Notes: generated by a model not told the origin, from the letters alone. DNA of 64,000 nt from Macrobrachium rosenbergii (GCF_040412425.1 NC_089756.1:7998726-8062725); one strand, 5' to 3'; positions 46,021 to 59,389 are shown, counted from the first letter of the stretch. A program made the numbers and translations.

Positions 46021-47035
46021 CAGAACAAAGAAATGCATGAAAAATAAATTTAGATGGCTATATAACACATCTACGCTCACAGAATGCATGTTTAATTCTG
46101 CATGTATGATTCACAGTTTGATAACTAATTAACCCATGTATATTCACCATTATTCGATACATTTGACTCATAACAATACAGAATAATTTCGAAATACATT
46201 TCCTTCATAGCGAGTTGTACTGGCCTCCGACTATCACAAAATAAGGCACGCCAAGCCGTCAGTTCGAGCATAATAACAGGAAAGTTGTTATGCAACTAGC
46301 CATTACGAAAACAAACTGTCCTATTAAAGTCCTTTTTAGCCTTTTGTATATCCTTCCGGAAAAATGGAAGTCCCTTTGTCCAAGTCTGGACAATAATTAT
46401 TGTGTAGAATACAATCAAATACTGTACAATGACATTCGGATTTCAATAAAAATATAATACAATAAAATATGCTAACACGCGTTTGATACTTTCAAACATA
46501 AAAAAAAAAAACAATTCTGGGATGAAAGGAGCTATTTCACATCACTGCGTTTTTTTAGTTTTTTTCACATTTATTTGGATAAATTATTCTGAAAAAAAGG
46601 GAATGAAAAATTATGATGAGGTTTAAAAAGCATTTGTTCGCTACCATTTGTTTGTGAGGCATTCTCATTGCACGGAAAATGTATGTCATCGCATTTTAAA
46701 GAGTTACCATCACTTGTGCTTATCACTAGAAATCATTCAAGTATCTGTTTTTTAACACTGTCTACAATTTCAAGAGTGTATCAAGTTTTCTTCCTGTGTA
46801 AGGACGATGTTATCTGGTCGTATCTCCCAGATGACTCAATTTCGCCTTTTTTCTCATTAATATTACATTTCCAGTATTTAAATATAAGATCTCTGAATCC
46901 TTCAAGCTTTTTCTGCAAAAACCTTATTCCATCCAACCGGATATTCCTATTCCATTAACCGACAACACAACTTGATCCCGGTATGTTTCTTTTCCTTATT
47001 TCTACGTTAGCAAGCATATCGTAACCCGTAAATAC
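46021..47035. other. Unannotated AT-rich DNA
   Basis: No gene or repeat recognised. Confidence 0.4.
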
Positions 47036-47220
47036 TCTTATCTATGTATTAAAAAGAGTATATGCTACTGGTTGCATAGAAAATGCTACTGGCTGCACAG
47101 AAAACACATAAGTACTCTTATCGATGTATTTAAAGTGAGTACAGTATATGCTACCGGTTGCATAGAAAACCCATAAGTACTCTTATCTATGTACAAAAAG
47201 CGAGCACTGGTTGCAAAGAA
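47035..47220 (+). repeat. Three ~70-bp tandem units
   Basis: Each unit has AAGTACTCTTATC.ATGTA, an AAAG.GAG core and GCTAC.GGTTGCATAGAAAA. Confidence 0.88.
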
Positions 47221-47554
47221 AAGTACGGATTTCGAGGAAAAACGTCCTCGGCGTTTTATTTCGGAAGTTCTTCGAGGAATGTCTGGGATAGGCATGGCCT
47301 CCGACGAAAGTGCGCTTGAGGGTAATAATTCCTTGACTTCCAGTGCTTTCGTGGAAGGGATCCTTTGGGTCTGACATCAAATATCCTTCAGTGAAGGAGT
47401 ATTAGCATCGCTCAGACTTTTTTTTTAGTCTAAGGAAGAGTTAAAAGCCATCTTTTCGGGCAAGGATTAGATATGTTTGTTTATAGCTATTTCAAGGTAT
47501 TTAATAAGAATCAGTTTCCTACATTATCTAATTAACATACTCCGCCACTCACCT

Positions 47555-48065
47555 CTGTTTTCTATCAAGCATTTTCTAGGTCTTCCTCTCCTCGTGCCTC
47601 CTAACGCTTCTTAAATATACACTCCTTTCACCAGATTACTGCTTCCGTTCTTTCCACCTGACCAAACCATCCAAAAACACTATGATCCACCCTTTGACCC
47701 ATGCTGGCCTCCTTGCCATTCCTATAAATATCCACATTTGTCACCATTTCATCTTACAGAACATATATTATACATCTCAGGAGCTTCGACCCTCTTCCTT
47801 TCATTCCAATTCACCATCCACATATCACTAACATCAAAAACCTCAGCAATCGCTTTATCTATTCCAGCTGTGCTTCCATAGATAGTCCTATCTTCTGCGC
47901 GCACACACCCTGCTACCTCACTCGCTTTGTGACAACTTTTCTTAAATCCTACCAAACACCTATACGAATTAACAGCTTCCACTCCTCCATCATTCATATA
48001 AATATTCCCTTCAATCCTTCCTTGTTTCCAGTTACCCTCATAACTTTATTCTTGGATTTTTATTC
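47555..48065 (-). mobile_element. LINE-C fragment: reverse-transcriptase C-terminal region
   Basis: The reverse strand reads KNKVMRVTGNKEGLKGIFI (about 48060-48005), then an open stretch with NDGGVEAVNSYRCLVGFK, RKRVEAPEMYNICSVR and, in shifted frames beyond 47750, GGQHGSKGGS and LGGTRRGRPRKC. The V.SYRYLG..., KRVEA.EM...R..CGV and RGRPRK phrases are the palm-to-tail region of a common LINE lineage. It is a diverged fragment with at least two frameshifts and is unrelated to LINE-A. Confidence 0.8.
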
Positions 48066-48190
48066 GTTATCCCTAATCTGTAATGTATAGTCTGCTTATA
48101 TAGACCAGGCATTTCACACTCCATTTACAACTCAATATCGTATCTTATAAATTTGTCCCTATATCGAAATTCCTTTCGTAATAGACAAGA
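48066..48190. other. Unannotated spacer
   Basis: No feature. Confidence 0.4.
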
Positions 48191-48193
48191 GTC

Positions 48194-48194
<1 letters not shown>

Positions 48195-48253
<59 letters not shown>

Positions 48254-48316
48254 AGTCTCCACTAGTTCATATGCAGTGTCTGAAATGAGCTCGAATCTTT
48301 TTGACCCCTTATTCTT

Positions 48317-48384
<68 letters not shown>

Positions 48385-48385
48385 A
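48195..48385. repeat. Two (GA)n tracts with a 67-bp spacer
   Basis: (GA)n at 48197-48251 and 48319-48384. Confidence 0.97.
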
Positions 48386-48389
48386 GAAA

Positions 48390-48840
48390 CTAAAATACTA
48401 AACTTTTTCTTACGGAAGTAAAGATTTTCGATTCAACGCTGTCAGGGTGAAACAAAGACCCGAGACCGCTCGTTACCATAAGGAAAATATTACGAGACAG
48501 ACCTAGGACATTCCTGCATAGAAATGGGAATTTACCTGTCCCGTAGAAGGACTCCTGACATGTTCATACCCCTTATTGTTCTTCGCCACGCTCAAAATAT
48601 ACTGTAGACATTTCATATGACGCGACATTTTATTCCTCGATTGAATTCGGGTGTTTGACGGATTGAAATACCGAATGATATTTCAATGTGATGCTTAAGT
48701 ACTTTTTTAAATGTTTTGGTCTGTTTCCAGCTAAGAATCAGGAACTGCACCTGATCTACGGAAAAATGGAGAGCATGAAAGATAGAGTAAAAATAGAAAG
48801 AGTAACACTGTATTTTTATTTCGTTGAGTATCAGGTATCG
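48390..48840. other. Unannotated DNA
   Basis: No feature recognised. Confidence 0.4.
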
Positions 48841-48844
48841 TTCT

Positions 48845-49025
<181 letters not shown>

Positions 49026-50530
49026 AGCTTTGTGTTTGTGAATACTTGTTGGTTTTTACGTGCATACGTGGCCTAATTATTTCATGAACCCAACAGTAAA
49101 TACAGCAGAAAGTAGATGAGAATATCTTGACGAAACCAAATCTGTACGTCTATGAAAATGTCTGTATATAACAAAGAAATTAAAGGATTACTTAGTAAAC
49201 AATTACTCGCCTTCTAAACAAACACCACACTGATTCGTTGTACGATACCTGGAACAGAGGCTCTGGCACAGTAAAGGTATGCGGGAAAACCAAAAAGTGT
49301 AAAAAAAAAAAAAGTCGTTGTCTATTTTCTTTTACAACAGAACCAAAAAGTGTCAAAAAAAGGTCACTGACTAAATGAAGTTTTTTTAAGAATTTAGGAT
49401 GAACAAAAGTTACCACCAAAAGACCTGGAGATTATCACGGTCTTATCAATCAGTTGAATGAGTATAATAGGCTTGAAGGAGATCTGCTAACGAAAAGAGT
49501 GCTTACCCCTGACCTTTTTTTTTTTTTTTTAAGAGCTGAGGTTTTGTTTCTTTATTGAAGGCTCCACAGACAGCATTAAAACCTTATTAACTACATTTTC
49601 ATTCTTGTCATATGTGTCAGAAAGAGAAAAAATATATAAAGTAACAGCTGCGGGGAGGGATATTTTATCTCAAAGTATCCGAGCACAAAAATAATCTAGG
49701 TAAATATATAAATGTATATTGGAAATTTTTATGATTTGAAAAGAGGAAAAAATCGAAATTTACTTCTTTTATTTCTCTCATTCCTTGGCATCACTGTAAT
49801 AAGTATTACATACCAAATAAATATTATAACTTATCACACTATTACTAAATAAATTTTATAACTACGACACCTATTCCAGTGCAACATGAACTAATGTTCA
49901 ACCGTTAAATAGTCCTCTTTTAACTTGACCTCTCCACTCTCTGCTGTGTACAGAAGTAATAATCAATCTGCGTATTCTCTCTTTCTTTGTTTTCATAATA
50001 GTGAATAAGTCGCAACAATGGCAAAAATAAATATAATTACATTTTCGAGCTTCAAAATTTATGCTAAAGTTTAAAAAATATGCTAAAATTCTAAAAATAC
50101 GCTAACATTAAACAATGATTTCATATAGGAATTAAAAGGTTAGTCAACAATATTAATAAAATGACTAAATTGTAGTATGAAGGTGTAAAAGTTTGACATT
50201 AATGTGACACATAAAGACTGGACAGAAGGAACATTCAACAGCCATAAATAACTCATAAGTATCGATGAAAATATTTAAAAAAATAAGCTAAAGAAATTCT
50301 TCATACCTGATAATGCAATTCGAAGGATCAATGAGTTGCAACTGCATTGCATAAAGTAAATATAGACCACGATTTATCAAGGACAATGGAAAATCAACCG
50401 ATTAATTCATTCTTTTTTTGTGTTAGACGGAAAAGTCTCTAGATTCTGTGACAAAAAAAATAGACTGGTTTAAACCCATAATAAAATCCGAAAGGGAATG
50501 ATGTTTATATATGCATGAATATGTGTGTGT
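49026..50530. other. Unannotated AT-rich DNA
   Basis: 1.5 kb without recognisable genes or repeats. Confidence 0.4.
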
Positions 50531-50539
50531 ATGTATGTA

Positions 50540-50846
<307 letters not shown>

Positions 50847-50903
50847 TTAATTTGATCACATCACCGTGATTCATATACAAGCATTAAGTTACAAATGTCG
50901 TTT

Positions 50904-51186
50904 AATATTTAATTCGCTCTACCTCGGAAATAATGTATTTTCATATATGTTAACCAAAGGTGAATTTTGTAGTTGATAAGAAGTTCGTCGTCTGATGGAC
51001 TCGAACCAACGAACACAAGAACCCACGACATACAGTTGACGCCTTAACCCACACTGTAGGCCGTGAGTTCTTGTGTTCCTTGGTTCGAGCCCATGAGACG
51101 ACGAATTTCTTATCAACTAAAAAATGCCCCTTCGGTTAACATATATGAAAATATATTATTTCCGAGGTAGAGCGAATTGGATATTA
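50904..51186. repeat. Palindromic tRNA-like element, ~118-bp arms
   Basis: The left arm 50911-51028 (AATTCGCTCTACCTCGGAAA...) and right arm 51061-51179 are reverse complements with scattered mismatches. The loop is 32 bp. On the reverse strand, TGGGTTAAGGCGTC (A-box-like, in the loop) and GGTTCGAGTCC (B-box, about 50996-51006) have tRNA-like order and spacing. On the plus strand the right arm repeats GGTTCGAGCCC. This has the same design as 26192-26643 but an unrelated sequence. Confidence 0.85.
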
Positions 51187-51189
51187 TAC

Positions 51190-51730
51190 ACAGTGTGTAT
51201 GTATGTATGTATGTGTATACACCTTTCCCTAATAGAGGATGTACAGTAGAGGCACAATCTACACCATTAGATCACTTTGCATTGACTCTCTTCCTGCAGA
51301 AACTGACGATTCCGCATTCCTCTATCTCTTTGCCTGTGTCCCTTTCCCTTCTTCGGCTCGCCCGTCCGCGCGCAAACTATCATCATGCAACGACAATGGA
51401 AACCGAACAATTGCATGCTCTTTATTCGCTAATCCGCTGATTAGATTATATACCTCCGTGAGCCACTCATTTCCAGTGGCACTAATTGACACTGCTGATC
51501 GAAACAACATGAATTAGGAAAGAGAGTTTCCGGGTTTCCCTGCGTGGAAGGTTTCAGCGAAAGCTAGTTATGCGTGCGCATGCAAATTCGGGCCGCAGCG
51601 AAAACATATGTGAGCCGTGATCAAATAAACTAATAGGCTGTCATTTTGTGAGGACGGGGAAAGAAATTAAGTGTTGCATCTCCCTATTCGAGGTATTACG
51701 CGACTGCGAAAGAGTCCCACCATAATTAAA
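51190..51730. other. Unannotated DNA
   Basis: Includes (GTAT)n at about 51196-51215. No gene recognised. Confidence 0.4.
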
Positions 51731-51734
51731 CTGC

Positions 51735-53512
51735 CTTTGGTGAGACTGTTCTTATTCGAATTGGGTTTGGGTAGATTGTTATTATTAAATTGGGTTTGGT
51801 GAGACTGTTATTATCATATTGTGTTTGGTGAGATTATTATTATAAAATTGGGTTTGTTGATATTATTATTAAAAAAATTGGGTTTGGAAAGATTGCTATT
51901 ATTAAATTGAGTTTGGTGAGACTGTTATTATCAAATTGGGTTTCGTGAGATTGTTGTCATCAAATTGGGTTTGTTAGATTATTATTATTATTATTAAAAT
52001 GGGTTTGTTAAGACTGTCATAAAATTGGGTTTCGTGAGATTATTATCAAATTGGGGTTGGTGAGATTGTTGTCATCAAACTGCGTTTGGTCAGACTGCTA
52101 TTATTAAATTGGGTTTGGTGAGATTGTTATTATTTAATTGGGTTTGGTGAGATTGGTATTATCAAATTGGATTTGTTAGATTATTATTAAAGTGGGTTTG
52201 TTAAGAATTGTCATCAAATTGGGTTTGGTGAGATTATTATTATCAAATTGGTTTTGGTGAGAATGTTGTCATCAAATTTGGTTTGGTAAGACTGCTATTA
52301 TTAAACTGGGTTTGGTGAGAATATTATTACCAAATTGGTTTTGGTAAGATTGCTATTATTAAATTGGGTTTGGTGGGATTATCATTATTAAATTGGCTTT
52401 GGTAAGATTGCTATTATTAACTAGGGTTTGTTGAGATTGTTATTAGCAAACTGGATTTGGTGAGATTGTTATTATTACAATTGGTTTGTAAAGATTGTTA
52501 TCATCAAATTGAGTTTGGTGAGATTGTTATTTTCAAATTGGGTTTGGTGAGGTTGTTATTATCGAATTGGGTTTGGTGAAATTGTTATTATCAAATTGGG
52601 TCTGATGATATTGTTATTAGCACATTAGGTTTGGTGAAATTATCATCAAATTGGTTTGGTGAGAGAGTTATCTTCAAACTTGGTTTGGTGATAACGTTAT
52701 TATCAAATTGAGTTTGATGAGATTCTTATCATCAAACTGGGTTTGCTGAGATTATTATAATCAAATTTGGTCTGGTGATATTGTTATTATCAAATTGGTT
52801 TGGTGATATCGATATAATCAACTTGGTTTGGTGATATCATTATTATCAAATTGCGTTTGATGAGATTAATATTATCAAACTGGATTTGGTGATATCGTTA
52901 TTATCAAATTGGGATTGGTGAGATTATTATCAAACTGGGTCTGGTAACATCTCCAATATCAAATTGGGTTTGGTGAGATTATCATCAAATTGGGTTTGGT
53001 GTGATTATTACCAAACTGGCTTAGTGATAACGTAATTGTCAAACTAGGTTTGATGAGATTATTATCAAATTGGGATTGGTGAGATTGCTATTATCACATT
53101 GGATCTGGTGATATAGTTATTATCAAATTGGGTTTGGTAAGATTATCATAAAATTGGTTTGGTGAGATTGTTATCATCAAACGGGGTTTGGTGACATCAT
53201 TATTATCAAATTTGTTTTGGTGAGATTGTTATCATCAAACTGGTTTGGTGATATCGTTATTATCAAACTGGGTTTGGTGAGATTATCATTATTAAATTCC
53301 CGCTGATGATGTTATTATCAAATTGGGTTTGGTGACATTATTATCATCAAATTTTGTCTAGTGATATTGTTATTATCAATTGTGTTTGGTGAGTTTGTTA
53401 TAATAAAGTTGGGTTTAGTGAGATGGATCTTGTAATATCATTGTTACCAAATTTGGTTTGGTTACATTGTTATCTTCAAACTGGGTTCGTTGATATTGTT
53501 ATTATAAAATCT
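51735..53512 (+). repeat. Minisatellite block 1, ~29-bp unit, forward
   Basis: The unit is AAATTGGGTTTGGTGAGATT then GTTATTATC. About sixty units with length and sequence variation. Some carry GATATC in place of GAGATT. Confidence 0.95.
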
Positions 53513-55172
53513 GATGATAACTATATCACCAAACCCAATTTGATAATAACTGTCTCACCAAACGCAATTTGATAATAGTGATATCACCAAACCCAATTTG
53601 ATAATGACAATCTCACCAAACCCAGTTTGATAACAATAATCTGACCAAACCAAGTTTAATGACAACAACCTCACCAAACCACTGTGATAATACTGATATC
53701 ACCAAACCCAGTTTGAGGAAAACAATCTCAACAAACGCAATTTGATAATAATGGTATCACCAAACCCAATTTGATAGTGACAATCTCACCAAACCCAGTT
53801 TGATGATAACAATCTGACCAAACAAAGTTTAATGATAACAATCTCACCAAACCAATTTGATAATAATGATATCACCAAACCCAGTTTGATGAAAACAATT
53901 TCAACAAACGCAATTTGACAATAATGATATCACCAAACCCACTTTCATAATGACAATCTCACCAAACCCAGTTTGATAATAACAATCTGACCAAACCCAT
54001 ATTGATGATAACAATCTGACCAAACAGACTTGATAAAAACAGTATCACCAAACCCAGTTTGATGATAATAATATCACGAAACCCAATTCCATAATAACGA
54101 TATCACCAAACCAATCTGATAATAACAATATCACCAAACCCAGTTTGATGACAACAATCTCAACAAATTCAATTTGTTAATAATGATATCACCAAACCCA
54201 GTTTGATGATAACAATCCGACCAAACAGACTTGATAATAATGGTATTACCAAACCCAGTTTGATGATGATAATATCACGAAATCCAATTTGATAATAACG
54301 ATATCACCAAACTAGTTTAATATTAACAATATCACCAAACCCAGTTTCATGATAACAATCTGACCATACAAGCTTGATACTAATGATATCACCAAACTCA
54401 GTTTGATGATAACAATATCACGAAACCAAATTTGATAATAACGATATCACCTAACCAATTTAATAATAACAATATCACCAAACTCAGTTTGGTGACAACA
54501 ATCTCAACAAACGCAGTTTGATAATAATGATATCACCAAACCCAGTTTGATGATAACAATATCACCAAACCCAATTTGATAATAACGATATCACCAAACC
54601 AGTTTGATAATAGTTTAGTGACAACAATCTCACCAAACGCAATTTGATAATAATGATATCCCCAAACCCAATTTGGTAAAACAAACTCACCAAACCCAGT
54701 TTGATGATAACAATCTCACCAAACCAACTTGATAATAACGGTATCATCAAACCCAGTTTGATGTTAACAATCTAAATAACAAATGTGATAATAACAATAT
54801 CACCAAACCCAATCTGATAATAGTAATCTCACACAACCCAATTTGATAATAACAATCTCACCAAACCCAGTTTGATAATAACGATATCACCAAACCCAAT
54901 TCGATACTAACGATATCACCAGACCCAATCAGATAATAACAATCTCACCAAACCCAATTTGATAATAGTAATCTCACCAAACTCAATTTGATAATACCAA
55001 TCTCACCTAACCTAGTTTGATAATAACGATATCACCAAACCCAGTTTGATAATAACGATATCACCAAACCCAGTTTGATGATAACAATCTCACCAAATCC
55101 AATTTGATAATAATAATAATCTCACCAAACCCAATTTGACAATAACAGTATCACCAAATCCAGTTTGATGGC
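53513..55172 (-). repeat. Minisatellite block 2, same unit, inverted
   Basis: From about 53513 the plus strand shows the reverse complement of the block 1 unit: CAATCTCACCAAACCCAGTT then TGATAATAA. About fifty-five units. The junction with block 1 lies within ATAAAATCTGATGATAACTA. Confidence 0.95.
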
Positions 55173-55516
55173 TGGGTTTGGCGAGTTGTTATCATCAAAC
55201 TGGTTTGGTGATTTCGTTATTATCAAACTGGTTTTGGTGAGATTGTTACTATCGAATTGGGTTTGGTGAGATTATTGAGTTTGGTGAGATTGTTATCATC
55301 AAATTGGGTTTGGTGAGATTATCATCATCAAATTGGGTTTGGTGAGATTGTTATTATCAAATTGGGTTTGGTGAGATTGTTATTATTAAACTGGGACTGG
55401 TGAGATTATCATCATCAAATTGGGTCTGGTGAGATTGTTATCATTAAACTGGGTTTGGTGAGATTGTTATCATCAAATTGGGTTTGTGAGATTGTTATTA
55501 TTAAACTGGGTTTGAG
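55173..55516 (+). repeat. Minisatellite block 3, same unit, forward again
   Basis: Orientation returns at TTTGATGGCTGGGTTTGGCG (about 55165-55185). About twelve units, more uniform than blocks 1 and 2. Confidence 0.95.
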
Positions 55517-55780
55517 AGATAGGATAGCGCCAACATTACTCATAAGAGAATGTAATGAACATAAATGATTAATCTACTGAAACAGAATTGACTATTTTGC
55601 AAACGTTCGTTTTCTGATGAAGCCGAAGGCTTTTTAGGAAATCACAGGGAGGACAAGACACCTACTCACTTTCACCATAATCTTGTAGAATTTATAGCAA
55701 CACAACGATGAAATAAAAATAATAGGGGGTGCTAATGATTACTAAAGCACTGGCCGCCTAAAGTCAAAAGTTACCTTGAT

Positions 55781-55782
<2 letters not shown>

Positions 55783-55855
<73 letters not shown>
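55783..55855. repeat. (GA)n microsatellite
   Basis: Pure (GA)n, 72 bp. Confidence 0.97.
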
Positions 55856-55857
<2 letters not shown>

Positions 55858-56386
55858 TTCTTGAAACGAGTAGTTCGGGAGACGCCATAAATCATGCAAG
55901 CACTTGTTCACTCACTGTCAGGATTGCCCAGTTTCATTGACTCTCGAAAGGACAGAATGACGCCAGCTTCGAAAAAACACAAGCCCCGCAAAAAAAAGTA
56001 AATAAATAAAAGAATGGGGGTGGTCAATTTAAAGTAATTTTTCCTCGAATCGGACAGAAAAAAAAGCTACTCACACACTGATGTCGCCGGGCTGAGATTT
56101 AGAACAAGTTTCGTTCACGGCGTTAAAGACAGACGATGATTCAAACAAGTAATTAAACTATTTTGATTTCTTGTTAGATTTCGAAATTAAAAATAAGTTT
56201 GCAACGAAGCTTACTTACATTTTATTTATAACATGTAAAAAGTCATCCGTGAACATACAATGCTGCTTAAATTATTTAGCAGAGGAAATAAAAACAAAAG
56301 CAGTTTAAACTCCAAGGAAATTACTGTTTTTGCAAAACGGATTAAATCGAGATGCAGAGTAAAATACATAGGTTTATCTTTCTATC
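55856..56386. other. Unannotated DNA
   Basis: No feature recognised. Confidence 0.4.
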
Positions 56387-56388
56387 TA

Positions 56389-57765
56389 CCGGGTGTTTCG
56401 AAATTAGAGCTCCCCCCCCTTCCAAAGAACAAATGGAAAGTTACGAAGTTTTCTGATATAGCCTATCTCCAAGTACATTATTTTAAGTTTCTATTAAGCT
56501 ATTTTTCATTTTACATTTCTTGTATTTTCAGACTGAGTGACAGAGTTAGATACAGCCATGGCTGACGACTTGGAGGAAATCCGATGGATTGACCGAATCC
56601 GGGCTATAACCTTCAGAGAGGCCAGGGATGCTGGTGCATCCTTCATTTCACGTTCCTGGATAGCTAAGTACATTAAAAGAGATGAATCCTTTGCTAAAAG
56701 AAACTGGAACAAAAATCCATATGACTGACATCACGAAAAGAGTGAGAATCTCGGAAGACCTAAAGTCCTCACTCAGGAGTCACAAGATATCATAGCTGAG
56801 GCAGTGGGTAGACCAAGAAAGTCTTTACGTAAATTGGCGCTTGAACTAGAAACAAAAAGGGGAAAGAAGAGAAGTTATAGTGCTGTATATCGTGAGTTGA
56901 AAAAATCTAGTATCAAGCCATTTCATGTTATCAGCAAGCCCAACATCACTCAGCAACAGAGAGAAGACCGTGCATGGTTTTGTGGTTCATTTCTTAAAGA
57001 TTGGGATGAAGCTGACTTTCTCCATGTTGCCGCATCAGATGAATTCTTCATTTAGACAGTCAGGAAGCCAAATCATAAAAATGACATCATTTGGGCTGCA
57101 AAGTTGAATGATATCAGCGATGACGTGCGCTATCACCAAGTTGTGAAATTTCCTGAATGTTTGGGAATTTTTCTCTGTTTCACAGCCAAACGGTTAATGT
57201 GGATCATCAAAGAAAAAGGACAGTCATGGAATGGCGAATACATCAGAGAAACTGTGCTCACTGGTGGAGTATATCTTTTCCTCAAAGATTCTGAAAATGT
57301 GTTATCTGTTGAACAAGTCACATTTTTGCATGATAAGGCACCATGTTTCAAGGCTCTTCAGACTCAGGAGCTGCTTTGAAACAGTGGTATCAATTTCTTC
57401 TCACCAAGTGAATTTCCAGGTAGCTCCCCTAACCTTAATGTGTGTGAAAACATTGGTAGTATCTTAAAGGATCGTGTTGAAGTGTGCACAGTGAACTATG
57501 ATGGTATACCAAGCATCAACAACCTGCGTAGAGAGGTGACCGAAGTGCTCAAGGAAATGGAGTTTGAGTCTCAGCTTTTTTGCGATTTGCTGAAATCATA
57601 CCCGTCAAGAATGCAGGCTGTGGTACAGGCAGATGGAGGCCACACAAAATATTAAATACTCAGAGAGAACCTTAAATAAATACCTGTTCTGAATTACTAT
57701 TGTTTTTGTCCATATCAATTTTAGTTTATGCTGTAGAGGGGGGGCTCTAATTTCGAACCACACTG
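56389..57765 (+). mobile_element. Tc1/mariner-type DNA transposon, complete ends
   Basis: The ends are imperfect inverted repeats. The right end read inward is CAGTGTGGTTCGAAATTAGA then GCCCCCCC; the left is CCGGGTGTTTCGAAATTAGA then GCTCCCCCC. Both are flanked by TA (56387-56388 and 57766-57767), the universal target of this superfamily. Length is 1377 bp with one transposase gene in the middle. The left end has lost the canonical CAGTG start. Confidence 0.93.
56558..57654 (+). pseudogene. Tc1/mariner-type transposase with three in-frame stops
   Basis: A single frame runs from ATG 56558 to TAA 57652-57654, interrupted only by TGA at 56726, TAG at 57053 and TGA at 57377; there is no frameshift. 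An N-terminal helix-turn-helix region comes first (REARDAGASFISRSWIAKYI), then LGRPKVLT, then the catalytic domain. The first Asp is in ASDEFF (57038-57040), the second in FLHDKAPC (57332-57334), and the Glu is in NVCENIGSILK (57446-57448). The last two are separated by 37 residues, so the pattern is DD37E. The usual SPDLN is SPNLN. The C-terminus SYPSRMQAV matches the family. Length is about 365 codons, normal for the superfamily. Confidence 0.92.
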
Positions 57766-57767
57766 TA

Positions 57768-58498
57768 TCTGACGTACTTTAATGACAGCTTCAAACATTA
57801 TATATTATCTTAATATTTTAGTACTTGAGATACATTACTTAAATCAATAGTGGATAAACGAAAAAGTCACACACCATTTAATATTAAACTGTACAGCCAC
57901 AAGAAGTGTTACTTTTAATGCCCAATTTAAATGTATACAATGATTTTTTTTATTACAAAGAAATCATTAACATTTATCACTGCATAATGTGTAGTTAATA
58001 TTATTTGAAGGATTGTTCTCGTTTGCATAGGAACTTTATTTCTTACTATGAATAAGGCGGAACTTTTTACTCGTTTTAATATAAGCTAATCTTCTTGTCT
58101 AGGTCCACATGCAAGACAAAGTTTACATATGAACTGAAATCACATGATATATAATACGAATACTAGATTTGCTCCTTTTATTGCAATAAGCGGAGAAAAA
58201 TCACTCTCGTGTAACGACTCATATTAATAATAACAAGGTTAGAATCAACACTTCGTACCTTGTCACGGTACACCAAAGACAAGCATAAACTTTCAACAGA
58301 GGGCTACGTAAGCAACAGACTGAAGACGTAGACACATAATTCGGTTACTCGCCTGCCATGATATTTTGACGAAATATAAGACGCAAGGGAACTTGTGAAA
58401 CAAGCAGCGACATTTGCATAGAGATTTCCCACTTCAAAGAGCAACTAACATTTGCCCCAGAAACTCGCGAGAAATCGAAGCGGTTCTTCATGAAATTA
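57768..58498. other. Unannotated DNA
   Basis: No feature recognised. Confidence 0.4.
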
Positions 58499-58500
58499 AT

Positions 58501-58526
58501 TCTCTCTCTCTCTCTCTCTCTCTCTA
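58501..58526. repeat. (CT)n microsatellite
   Basis: Short pure (CT)n. Confidence 0.95.
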
Positions 58527-58619
58527 GACAGATCAAAGGCTCCTCTGTTGCCATCACACTGTGGTTTACTCTTGATGTTTCAGAGTACACATACTAGCAA
58601 GACACACGCACAATATACG

Positions 58620-58620
58620 A

Positions 58621-58693
<73 letters not shown>

Positions 58694-58733
58694 GTATTGT
58701 TTATATATATATATATATATATATATTGTGCTT

Positions 58734-58807
<74 letters not shown>

Positions 58808-58810
58808 TTT
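58620..58810. repeat. (TA)n microsatellite beside PLE-3
   Basis: (TA)n with two TTGTGT interruptions, then TGTGTG. It ends about 20 bp before the PLE-3 flanking repeat. Confidence 0.97.
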
Positions 58811-58828
58811 GTGTATGTATGTATAACT

Positions 58829-59131
58829 AAATCACGAAAATATAGAACGTGATGAATATATAAATAAAGGCAATGCCACGAAAGAAAGAGAAACGACGGA
58901 GAGGTGCTGGGCCTTCCAACTTATTGTCCTTTACTTAGCAGACTGATAGTAATATAAAAATAAGTTTACAAAGAAGCTCGTATAAATGACAGATGGGGAT
59001 TATAAAGGAAAATATGTACCTGGAATCCAACACAGTTGAAGAATTAGTAGACCTACCAAAACAAAGGTATATATTTAAGAGGTTTTACAAAAGATTAGGC
59101 CCAACTGTTCGAAAGCATGGACAAGTCAATT
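58829..59131 (-). repeat. PLE-3 flanking direct repeat, downstream copy
   Basis: Starts ATCACGAAAATATAGAACGT and ends GCATGGACAAGTCAATT. It is about 90% like the copy at 61939-62241 by eye, with an 8-bp difference near 58900. Confidence 0.9.
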
Positions 59132-59247
59132 AAAAGATTATGCAGGGAAAGATACTGGCCACCTAAAAATGACCGTGGAAAAAGTACAAAAGTACAACTC
59201 AATAATTCTCCTTTGGTAAACAAGAGAATTTTTGCAAAGTGAACATT

Positions 59248-59250
<3 letters not shown>

Positions 59251-59340
<90 letters not shown>
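59251..59340. repeat. (TA)n microsatellite inside PLE-3
   Basis: Pure (TA)n, 90 bp. Confidence 0.97.
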
Positions 59341-59344
<4 letters not shown>

Positions 59345-59389
59345 CATATGAATACATAGAAAATATATAAGGTGACTAATTAGTAATTA

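Noticed and set aside
47085..47380. Overlapping 60-70 codon open frames on both strands
   Set aside because: No domain is recognised and the first part lies in a three-unit tandem repeat.
47749..47997. Host gene exon on the reverse strand
   Set aside because: The residues match the C-terminal region of a LINE reverse transcriptase and continue in broken frames on both sides.
51735..55516. Regular repeats as a CRISPR-like array
   Set aside because: There are no unique spacers; the whole 29-bp unit repeats, and the context is eukaryotic.
58829..58900. Hammerhead ribozyme in the PLE-3 flanking repeat (GTGATGA ... GAAAG)
   Set aside because: The first core base is wrong and the sequence between the boxes does not form a stem; too weak to call.
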